The notes under the pieces: model-generated
What the model was told of the DNA's origin: nothing
What the model saw: only the letters and a program-made list of their open reading frames with translations
Database searches by the model: none
Shown here: positions 18,642-26,015 of the stretch, piece by piece
How the letters are laid out: each line of letters starts with the position of its first letter
Position numbering within the stretch: position 1 is the stretch's first letter
Program-made: the position numbers and the translations under genes
Source of the DNA: Synoicihabitans lomoniglobus
Lineage (GTDB): Bacteria > Verrucomicrobiota > Verrucomicrobiia > Opitutales > Opitutaceae
DNA: 64,000 nt
Direction: 5' to 3'
Assembly: GCF_029023725.1 (NCBI RefSeq)
Contig: NZ_CP119075.1
Coordinates: forward strand, 5,389,501-5,453,500

Positions 18642-20756
18642 ATGAGTCAACGTCCGCAGCCCACCAAAGTCTATTCGCGCGAGCCCGTTTGGGACGCGTC
18701 CCGCTGGCTGCCCACCACGCGTGATGAGGTCGAGGCCCGGGGCTGGGATTACCTCGATGTGATCATGATTTCGGGTGACGCCTACGTCGATCACCCCGCA
18801 TTTGGCACCGCCGCCGTGGCTCGTATGCTCGAAGCCGAAGGCCTGCGCGTCGCCATCATCGCGCAACCCAACTGGCGCGACGACCTGCGCGATTTTAAGA
18901 AACTCGGCGCGCCGCGCCTGTTCTTCGGCGTCACGGCCGGTTGCATGGATTCCATGGTCAACCGCTACACCGCCGCGAAAAAACTGCGCAGCGAAGACGC
19001 CTATACGCCGGGAGGTGAACACGGTTTCCGCCCCGATTACGCGACGACTGTTTACTCCAAGATCCTCAAGCAACTCTTTCCCGACGTGCCGGTCATGATC
19101 GGCGGCATCGAGGCCAGCCTGCGCCGCGTCACGCACTACGATTATTGGTCCGACGAGCTGAAACCCTCGATCCTCGAAGACTCCGGCGCGGACCTGCTCA
19201 TCTACGGCATGGGCGAACTGCCGCTCAAGGAAACCATCCGTCTGCTCAAGCAAGGCGTGCCGTTCTCGTCGCTCACCACGGTGCCGCAAACCGCCGTCTT
19301 GTTGCCGCCCGGCCAGGACGCGCCGAAGAACAAACGCTGGGACGACTTCACGCTCTTCAGTCACGACGACTGTCTCAACGAACGCCCCAAATACGCCAAA
19401 AATTTCAAGGACATCGAGACCGAATCCAACCGCGTCAAAGCCCGCCGCCTGTTCCAGCAAACCGGTGACCGCCTGCTCGTCGTGAACCCGCCGTTTCCGA
19501 CCATGACGGAGACGGAGATCGATAGCGCGTTCGACCTGCCCTACACGCGCCTGCCGCATCCCAAATACCGCAAGCGTGGACCCATCCCGGCCTACGAGAT
19601 GATCAAGCACTCGATCAACATGCATCGTGGATGCTTCGGCGGCTGCAGCTTCTGCACGATCTCAGCCCACCAGGGTAAATTTGTCGCGAGTCGTTCGAAG
19701 ACCTCGATCCTGCGCGAAGTCGAATCGATCAAGCAGATGCCCGACTTTCGGGGCACCATCAGCGATCTCGGCGGCCCGTCCGGCAACATGTATAAGATGA
19801 AGGGCAAGCAGCAGTGGATCTGCGACGAGTGCGTGCGCCCCAGCTGCATCTGGCCCGATGTATGTCGAAATCTGGATACAGATCACACGGCGCTCCTCGA
19901 TATCTACAAATCGGTGCGGGAGACCGAAGGCGTCAACCACGCCTACGTCGCCAGCGGCATCCGCTACGACCTCTTCCTCCACGAGAAAGGCGCGACGCCC
20001 GAAGTCAAAGCCAGCCACGAAAAATACATCGACGAACTCGCCGCGCACCACGTGCCCGGCCGCATCAAAGTCGCGCCCGAACACACGAGCGATCACGTGC
20101 TGCGCGTCATGCGCAAACCGACCTTCGACCTCTTTTATAAGTTCAAAGAGAAGTTCGAAAAAGCCGGGGAAAAGGCGGGCAAAAAGAAGCAGCCGGTCAT
20201 TCCCTATTTCATCAGTTCGCACCCCGGGTCGCGCCCGGAAGACATGGCTGAACTCGCGCTCAAAACCAAGGACCTCGGCTTCCGCCTGGAGCAAGTGCAG
20301 GACTTCACGCCGACGCCCATGACGGTCGCGACCGAGATCTACGCGACAGGCGTGCATCCCTACGACGGTGCCAACGTCTGCGTGGCACGTTCGCCGGAGG
20401 AAAAGCAGGAACAACGCAGCTTCTTCTTCTGGTATAAACCCGAGATGAAAAAAGCCCTGCGTGCGTCGATGACGCGGCTCGGTCTGGGCGGTATCGCCAA
20501 GCGACTCTTGGACGATAAAAGAGTAACAGAAGACGTGACACCACCGCCGCACATCGCACCGTGTGGCATGCAACTTCCGACCTCCGGTAATCTCGCTTCC
20601 GGCCAGCCCAGCCAACGTCTCGCCGCCGCCACCAAAGGTGCCAAACGCCCGATGAAAAAAGGCGCGAAACCCAGCAAAGCCGATCCCCGCGCCAAAACCG
20701 GACCGGAAGCCAAACCCAAGCCCAAACCCTTCGAGAAGTTTTTCAAGAAGCGGTGA
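18642..20756 (+). CDS. ygiQ: YgiQ family radical SAM protein
   Basis: This 704-residue protein matches YgiQ: an N-terminal cobalamin-binding-like region (DYLDVIMISGDAYVDHPAFG...LEAEGLRVAIIAQP), then GGIEASLRRVTHYDYWSDELKPS, then the radical SAM core with CFGGCSFC giving Cys331, Cys335 and Cys338, and SGIRYDLFL and PGRIKVAPEHTSDHVL farther on. The C-terminal region ends in a Lys/Pro-rich disordered tail of about 60 residues. The ATG at 18642 starts MSQRPQPTKVYSREP; the frame upstream to 18594 is not conserved in style. The precise reaction of YgiQ is unknown. Confidence 0.92.
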   Translation: MSQRPQPTKVYSREPVWDASRWLPTTRDEVEARGWDYLDVIMISGDAYVDHPAFGTAAVARMLEAEGLRVAIIAQPNWRDDLRDFKKLGAPRLFFGVTAGCMDSMVNRYTAAKKLRSEDAYTPGGEHGFRPDYATTVYSKILKQLFPDVPVMIGGIEASLRRVTHYDYWSDELKPSILEDSGADLLIYGMGELPLKETIRLLKQGVPFSSLTTVPQTAVLLPPGQDAPKNKRWDDFTLFSHDDCLNERPKYAKNFKDIETESNRVKARRLFQQTGDRLLVVNPPFPTMTETEIDSAFDLPYTRLPHPKYRKRGPIPAYEMIKHSINMHRGCFGGCSFCTISAHQGKFVASRSKTSILREVESIKQMPDFRGTISDLGGPSGNMYKMKGKQQWICDECVRPSCIWPDVCRNLDTDHTALLDIYKSVRETEGVNHAYVASGIRYDLFLHEKGATPEVKASHEKYIDELAAHHVPGRIKVAPEHTSDHVLRVMRKPTFDLFYKFKEKFEKAGEKAGKKKQPVIPYFISSHPGSRPEDMAELALKTKDLGFRLEQVQDFTPTPMTVATEIYATGVHPYDGANVCVARSPEEKQEQRSFFFWYKPEMKKALRASMTRLGLGGIAKRLLDDKRVTEDVTPPPHIAPCGMQLPTSGNLASGQPSQRLAAATKGAKRPMKKGAKPSKADPRAKTGPEAKPKPKPFEKFFKKR

Positions 20757-20784
20757 GTTCTCCGCGTTTGCCATCCGCCCTGCA

Positions 20785-21003
20785 TTGAACCAAGTTCGTC
20801 TAGTGGACGCCACCGCCGAAGCCGCCCTGCAAGAAGCCCGCCGAGCGGGAATCGATCTGGACATGATCGACAGCAATTTGGCGCTTTCGGTGAAGGAGCG
20901 TTGGCGATTGCACGAGGAAGCGTTCGCTTTGGCCGAGAAATTTAGGAATGCGGGACTGAAACGTGATGCAAAGTTTCAGTCGACTCCTCGAGAAACTTGC
21001 TGA
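20785..21003 (+). CDS. Small partner protein of nucleotidyltransferase module
   Basis: A 72-residue frame starts with TTG at 20785 (a GTG at 20803 is an alternative). It is predicted helical, with IDLDMIDSNLALSVKERWRLHEEAFALAEKFRNAG. Small proteins of this pattern (ID-L-L-xx-NL-x-LS-x-x-ER-x-x-x-H) are often found directly before stand-alone nucleotidyltransferase genes and may be their antitoxin-like or regulatory partner. Its 3' end overlaps the next gene by 41 bp, so translation is probably coupled. First gene of the accessory island. Confidence 0.6.
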   Translation: MNQVRLVDATAEAALQEARRAGIDLDMIDSNLALSVKERWRLHEEAFALAEKFRNAGLKRDAKFQSTPRETC

Positions 21004-21478
21004 GTCGGGGGTGGATTTCGTCGTGATTGACGGATTCGCTGCGCTCACGCACGGCGCTTCTTTTCTCACGCGCGACGTCGACGTCTGTGTGGTGCTTTCT
21101 CCCGAGAATGTGGCTCGGCTGCGGGAAACGTTTCGCGATTGGAATCCGCGTCATCGAATGACCCCGCAAAGACTGTCTTTCCTGACTCACCCGGAGGAAG
21201 GCCAGCCGCTACAGAATCTCTATTTGGAAACGGACCACGGAATCATCGACTTTCTTAGCTCGGTGTTGGGGGTGGGCGACTTTAGCCGACTTCGCGAGCG
21301 GGCGGAAATCGTGGAGGTCGATGGTAAGGAATACCCCATTATCGGATTGGCGGACCTCATCACGGCCAAAGAAGCGTTGAGCCGCGACAAAGATGTCATG
21401 ACCGCCAAGGAGCTTCGAGTGATCGCGGCGAAGCGGGGCATAGCGTTGGACTCGAAGGAAGATTCTCGCTTGGAATGA
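20963..21478 (+). CDS. Stand-alone nucleotidyltransferase (MNT/AbiEii-like)
   Basis: The 171-residue protein has the pol-beta nucleotidyltransferase opening: GVDFVVIDGFAALTHGASFLTRDVDVCV, with a Gly-rich helix and the DxD metal pair in TRDVDV. A third acidic strand is suggested by HGIIDFLSSV. It ends with PIIGLADLITAKEALSRDKD, a helix common to DUF6036/AbiEii-like NTases. The protein is probably a toxin- or tRNA-modifying-type NTase in a two-gene module with the upstream small gene. A substrate cannot be given. Confidence 0.72.
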   Translation: MMQSFSRLLEKLAESGVDFVVIDGFAALTHGASFLTRDVDVCVVLSPENVARLRETFRDWNPRHRMTPQRLSFLTHPEEGQPLQNLYLETDHGIIDFLSSVLGVGDFSRLRERAEIVEVDGKEYPIIGLADLITAKEALSRDKDVMTAKELRVIAAKRGIALDSKEDSRLE

Positions 21479-21607
21479 ATGCGGAGCGAACACAGGTGGA
21501 GCGTGCTCGGCGGGTAATGTGCTGGGTTGTGGAGGCATCTGCGCCGAGGGTGACGATCTCTCCGCTCGTGCAATCCGACGAGGTGAAAAATCGGCTATCG
21601 CCCATCC

Positions 21608-21622
21608 TTGGGAATTCCCCAA
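21608..21622. promoter_or_regulatory. Candidate operator upstream of the AAA/S8 operon
   Basis: The 15-bp sequence TTGGG-AATTC-CCCAA is an inverted repeat with 5-bp arms, 43 bp before the ATG of the AAA+ gene. A weakly AT-rich stretch (ATTTTTTCGATAAAAT) lies between it and the start and could hold a -10 box. No regulator gene is adjacent. Function is inferred from position only. Confidence 0.3.
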
Positions 21623-21664
21623 TATCGGCTTTCTGATGCCCCATTTTTTCGATAAAATGCTGCC

Positions 21665-22648
21665 ATGAAAGCGACTTTGATGAAGCGGCTTTTCCGTGTG
21701 CTGAAAGATGGCTCGTCACCTGACGTGAACGCCATTTGCCGTCGCATTGTGGATGAAGAGAAGAAGCGGGGACATAATCAGGTCGCCAAGGAACTGGAAC
21801 AAATTCTCGCGCAAACTCCGATTGCACCGAAGCGACTCGCGCCAGCCTCACTTTCTCCGCTTCCGACCAACCGACGCGACTCGGCACCTCTGCTCACGGA
21901 GATTCCGGTCGAGAAGCTACGACACGACATGGTGCTGCCCGAGATGGTCGAATCTCGACTGGCCCGGATCGAACGGGAATTCGCCGCCCGCTCGCGATTG
22001 GCGAAACACGGTTTGCGGCCCCGTCACCGCATTCTGCTCTACGGCCCGCCCGGATGCGGGAAGAACCTCGGAGCCGAACGCTTGGCGTGGCACACCGGGC
22101 TTCCGCTTCGCAAGGTCCGCTTCGATAACCTGCTCTCGTCTTATTTCGGCGAAACCATGAGCAATCTACGGCGGGTGTTTGATGCCGCGCATGAGACTCC
22201 CTGTGCGCTCTTTTTGGACGAGTGCGATACCTTGGCACGGACCCGAAACGCTAGGAACGATGTCGGCGAAGTGACGCGGATCACCAACGCTTTGCTGGAG
22301 ATGCTGGAAGACTATCGCGGCGACGGTCTCGTGATTGCCGCGACCAACTTGGATTCAGACTTGGACCCCGCGCTTTTTCGCCGATTTGATGAAGTGCTCA
22401 AGATCCCGTTGCCGGGCGCTGCCGAGATCCGGCGTTTGCTGGAACTCACGCTCGCTCCTATTGGCATCGAGACGGATCTGCCGTTGACCGCGCTTGCTAG
22501 GGAAATGGATGGAATGTCCGGATCCGACGTGGTGCATGCCGCTCAAAGTGCGGCGAAGCTAACTGTCTTGAGCGGGCGCCGAAAAGTATCCGAATCCGAC
22601 ATTCGGCACGCTCTGGCCGAAGCTCACGAACGCCACGTCAGTCGTTAA
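21665..22648 (+). CDS. AAA+ ATPase paired with a subtilisin-like protease
   Basis: The 327-residue protein has a helical N-terminus (about residues 1-100) and one AAA+ domain. Walker A reads GPPGCGKN (127-134), with Asn where Thr/Ser is almost invariant; Walker B is ALFLDECD with Asp185 and Glu186; sensor 1 is IAATNLD; an arginine-finger-like RRFDEV and a C-terminal lid with DGMSGSDVVHAAQSAAK follow. The layout is that of cytosolic classical AAA proteins such as those paired with S8 peptidases. The next gene starts 6 bp after its stop, so they form an operon. The Asn substitution may alter Mg-ATP handling. Confidence 0.85.
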   Translation: MKATLMKRLFRVLKDGSSPDVNAICRRIVDEEKKRGHNQVAKELEQILAQTPIAPKRLAPASLSPLPTNRRDSAPLLTEIPVEKLRHDMVLPEMVESRLARIEREFAARSRLAKHGLRPRHRILLYGPPGCGKNLGAERLAWHTGLPLRKVRFDNLLSSYFGETMSNLRRVFDAAHETPCALFLDECDTLARTRNARNDVGEVTRITNALLEMLEDYRGDGLVIAATNLDSDLDPALFRRFDEVLKIPLPGAAEIRRLLELTLAPIGIETDLPLTALAREMDGMSGSDVVHAAQSAAKLTVLSGRRKVSESDIRHALAEAHERHVSR

Positions 22649-22654
22649 TCAACG

Positions 22655-25249
22655 ATGCCAGATCCGAATTTCCCCCACCTGCGACTCACTTTGAAGGGGG
22701 AGTATGAGCCGTATTTTAAGGGTGGGAAGAAGCCAAATCCAGAAGTCCAAGCGAATCGCCAAAACCTCGCCGGCCACGCCGGACGGATCAAAGGGGTTCT
22801 CGATGGGATGCGTCGCGCGGATGAGCAGGATCTACGACAACGAGCGGAGTTGAACCTACCGCCGATTCCGGCCGAACGAGGATTTCTCCTTCGCTTGCCC
22901 GAAGGAGCTGATGTGGAGGCAATTGTCAGAACGTTGGGGGTCGAGCTCGTCGCGGAAACCGAAGAAGGTCTCATGCTCGTGTCGAGCGACGACCTTTCCT
23001 TCGCCATGCTTTACGAGGTGCTCGACGCGTTCGGTGCTGGAGCGGGAGCACTTACGGCTGGGTCGTCGCTACTCGATATTTACGAGCGACGGGATGACCG
23101 GCGAAAACTGACGGAGATCCTCGCGCCGGAAGTCTTGGCTCACTGGCCTTTCGAAAACGATGCCGAATACACTTTCGACCTCGCCATCCAAACGGCGACG
23201 AGCACTCGGGACATGCGCTGGCCCAGAGTTCCCCAAAGGAAAAATGAGACCGAAGGTGAGTTTATAGCGCGCCGCGAAGCGAAGCGCCTAGCCGCTCGCA
23301 TGGAAGCGGAGGATCAGTGGCTCAATAACGCGGAAATCCGTGTCCACGAATTAGAGCCCATTGTGAATCACTTTGAGGGCCGATTCGTCACTGGCATGGT
23401 CTCCGATGAAGGCCTGAAAACCGACACAGGCATGGTCTTTGCCGACAGTGTCCAAGTTCGCGTCACGATGCGTGGTGAAGGCTTTCGTGATGTGGTGATG
23501 AATTTTCCACATCTCTTCGAAGTGACGTTGCCTCCGGAGCTCCAAGGGACGTTTCAGGCTGAAGGCGCTCAGCGCGAAACCGCTGCGCCGATCCTCCGAC
23601 CTCCGACCTCGAACGCTGCTACGGTCTGTGTCATCGATAGCGGCATTCAAGAGGGACATTACTGGTTGGCCCCGGCCATGGACAGTGAACGGAGCCGGAG
23701 CTTTCTGCCTGATTGTCTCCCGGACGATGTTGCCGACGAGTTTTCACCGCGGGGGCACGGCACCCGAGTGGCGGGCGCGATCCTTTATCCACTGGAGATC
23801 CCGACCGGCGGTGAAATACAGCTTCATACGTGGATTCAGAACGCACGGGTTTTGGACAAAGATAATCGTCTGCCTGCAAGTCTGCCTCCGGAGCGATATC
23901 TTCAACAAGTCGTGGAGCACTTTCATGCACCACCCCGGCACACTAAAATTTTCAATCACTCGATTAATGCCAAGGTGCCGTGCCCCCGTCGCCGAATGAC
24001 CGCCTGGGCGGCGAAAATCGACGAACTGTCGCACGAACACGACGTATTGTTCGTCCAATCGGCCGGAAACCAGCACCGTTTCGGTCCCGGCGACCAAGCC
24101 AATCCAGGTTTAGCGACTCATCTGGCTGAGGGACGCGCGCCTCCAGAACATCTACTTGAAGATTCGATGCGGGTGGCGAATCCGGCGCAGAGCTTGCATG
24201 CTCTGACGGTCGGTTCTATCGCGCGCAAATCTTGGCACGACGAGGACCGACGGTCCTTCGCTGACGATGAACTCCGTCCGTCTGCCTTCTCCCGCTCGGG
24301 GTTTGGCCAACCGTGGTCAGTCATCAAACCAGAGGTAGTGGAATTTGGCGGCGACTTGGTCTATTCGGAATCTCCCTACATTGTTGCACCGCACCCGGAG
24401 GTTGCCGTCGAGTTGCTCAATTCCACACTCCACGGCCAGTCGTCGTTTTCGAAGGATGGAGCAGGCACGTCGTTCTCGGCACCCAAGGTCTCCCACTTGG
24501 CGGCTCACCTCCAAGCCCTTTTCCCAACCGCATCGCCACTACTTTACCGAGCACTTATCGCTCAAAGCGCACGTTGGCCGCACTGGGCGGAGAACGAGCC
24601 GAACAAAGACCACGTTCTCCGGTGGATCGGTTTCGGCCTGCCATCTTTGGAGCGCGCCACGGAGAATACACCAACCCGAGTGACGCTGATCACCACCGAA
24701 GCGGAAATGCTACCCGGAAAACAGTTCCATCTCTTCACGGTTAAGATTCCGGACGAGATTCGGAACGCCGCCCTGGAAGCGCGTCTTAGAATCGATGTTA
24801 CCCTAGCCTACACGGCGCTGCCGCGCCGCACCCGTGCTCGCCGCACTGGTTATTTGGAAACTTGGCTGGACTGGGAAGCCAGTCGCTTGGGTGAGCGAGC
24901 CGACATCTTCGTGAACCGGATGAGAAACGGAGGGGCCGGAGCTGGGCGAAACATCCCTTGGACCCTGCATACGCAATCGAATTTCGGCGAAACTGAGGAA
25001 ACTTCACGCGGACGCGGGACACTCCAAAAGGACTGGGCGGAATTTGACGCTTACGATCTGCCGGAAGAGTTTTCGATCGCCGTTCGCGCCCACCTTGGAT
25101 GGAACCATCGTGAGACGGCGGCCGCAGCTCGTTATTGTTTGGCCGTGAGTTTCGAAGCACTCGACATGGAGTTACCGGTATACGAACGCATCGAGGCGGA
25201 GAACCGGATTGAAACTGAAGTCGAAAACGAGAACCGTATTAAGTTGTAG
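22655..25249 (+). CDS. Large cytoplasmic subtilisin-like (S8) protease
   Basis: The 864-residue protein has no signal peptide. An N-terminal region of about 310 residues (LKGEYEPYFKGG...RAEL-rich helices, GFLLRLPEGADVEAIVRTLGVELV) precedes the S8 catalytic domain. Catalytic residues are Asp328 (VCVIDSG), His368 (RGHGTRVAG), oxyanion Asn472 (QSAGN) and Ser606 (GAGTSFSAP). A beta-rich C-terminal region (about 670-840) follows, ending in an acidic ENRIETEVENENRIKL tail. It is encoded 6 bp after the AAA+ gene. The pair probably forms an ATPase-controlled protease. Role in defence or stress is inferred from the accessory setting. Confidence 0.88.
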   Translation: MPDPNFPHLRLTLKGEYEPYFKGGKKPNPEVQANRQNLAGHAGRIKGVLDGMRRADEQDLRQRAELNLPPIPAERGFLLRLPEGADVEAIVRTLGVELVAETEEGLMLVSSDDLSFAMLYEVLDAFGAGAGALTAGSSLLDIYERRDDRRKLTEILAPEVLAHWPFENDAEYTFDLAIQTATSTRDMRWPRVPQRKNETEGEFIARREAKRLAARMEAEDQWLNNAEIRVHELEPIVNHFEGRFVTGMVSDEGLKTDTGMVFADSVQVRVTMRGEGFRDVVMNFPHLFEVTLPPELQGTFQAEGAQRETAAPILRPPTSNAATVCVIDSGIQEGHYWLAPAMDSERSRSFLPDCLPDDVADEFSPRGHGTRVAGAILYPLEIPTGGEIQLHTWIQNARVLDKDNRLPASLPPERYLQQVVEHFHAPPRHTKIFNHSINAKVPCPRRRMTAWAAKIDELSHEHDVLFVQSAGNQHRFGPGDQANPGLATHLAEGRAPPEHLLEDSMRVANPAQSLHALTVGSIARKSWHDEDRRSFADDELRPSAFSRSGFGQPWSVIKPEVVEFGGDLVYSESPYIVAPHPEVAVELLNSTLHGQSSFSKDGAGTSFSAPKVSHLAAHLQALFPTASPLLYRALIAQSARWPHWAENEPNKDHVLRWIGFGLPSLERATENTPTRVTLITTEAEMLPGKQFHLFTVKIPDEIRNAALEARLRIDVTLAYTALPRRTRARRTGYLETWLDWEASRLGERADIFVNRMRNGGAGAGRNIPWTLHTQSNFGETEETSRGRGTLQKDWAEFDAYDLPEEFSIAVRAHLGWNHRETAAAARYCLAVSFEALDMELPVYERIEAENRIETEVENENRIKL

Positions 25250-25276
25250 AAGCGGTCCCTGAGGCCGCTGTTCCCT

Positions 25277-25644
25277 ATGAACTCAACCACGCCCAGACTG
25301 ATCAGAACGCCGGCGGACCACGATTTGGCCCTCCATCGTTTGGCGGATCTCATGCAGATGAATCTGTTCTCTGGCGCGGATTATGACATGGAAATTGCGT
25401 GTCTTGCCTCGCGCATCGAAGACTACGAAAAGCGCACGGTTCAACTGCCTTCATCTACCCTGTTCGAAGCGATCCGCTTCCGAATTGAACAGGCAAGGCT
25501 AATGGATTCAAAAGACATCACTCGCTGGCTGAAACTCCGAATTCAGCTTTCGCCGATTCGACACCGTTACAAGTCATTGAGCGCGGGGAAACCGATCGCA
25601 TTTGGCGCATGATCTACCAGCTCGAAACTGGCGAACCGGCCTGA
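25277..25644 (+). pseudogene. Decayed antitoxin: HigA-like N-terminus and frameshifted DUF2384-like C-terminus
   Basis: An intact frame of 111 codons (to 25612) begins like a HigA antitoxin: IRTPADHDLALHRLADLM...CLASRIEDYEKR...FEAIRFRIEQ. The helix-turn-helix that should follow is missing. From the region of ITRWL, another frame continues in the style of a MbcA/ParS/Xre (DUF2384) C-terminus: ETPNSAFADSTPLQVIERG and DRIWRMIYQLETGEPA, ending at TGA 25642-25644. A -1 shift after TRWL would restore W-L-x-TPN. I read this as two antitoxin remnants joined by deletion, with a frameshift. No toxin gene is adjacent. Confidence 0.6.
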
Positions 25645-25661
25645 GCTAGCGGCCACCCCAA

Positions 25662-25991
25662 GTCACGGACAGCGATATCTCCAAAGTTTGGAGCTTCTGT
25701 AACACCTTCCGCGATGATGGGTTGGGCTACGGCGACTACCTTGAACAGCTCAACTTAACTCATCTTCCTCAAGATGGCGGTTGAGTATGCCAAGCCGCCT
25801 TACCGGCGAAATGCGGGCGTGCCCACGCGGTTTGCCTGGCCGGTCATGCGTCCGCTTAAGGGCACCGAACTCGAGGTGCTCTACGTCGAGACGCTCCGCG
25901 CACTTGGCACCGAGAAGGGGATGCTGGGACAGACCTTCACAAGATTTAAGACCCCGCCAAACTCCCCCGCGTGATCGAGATGGTCGACGGG
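25662..25991 (+). pseudogene. Remnant of type I restriction-modification hsdM (N-terminal part)
   Basis: Three frames together spell the N-terminus of an HsdM methyltransferase: DSDISKVWSFCNTFRDDGLG and YGDYLEQL at 25668-25742; after a frameshift near 25757, LKMAVEYAKPPYRRN, PLKGTELEVLYVETLRALGT and EKGMLGQTFT at 25770-25944; then, in a third frame after a deletion and an in-frame TAA, DPAKLPRVIEMVDG to about 25991. No start codon remains and the catalytic NPPF domain is absent. It is a degraded fragment; nothing of hsdS or hsdR is left. The gene is cut off just before the convergent permease gene. Confidence 0.82.
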
Positions 25992-26015
25992 GTCTCTCAC
26001 GGGCCTCGAAACCGA

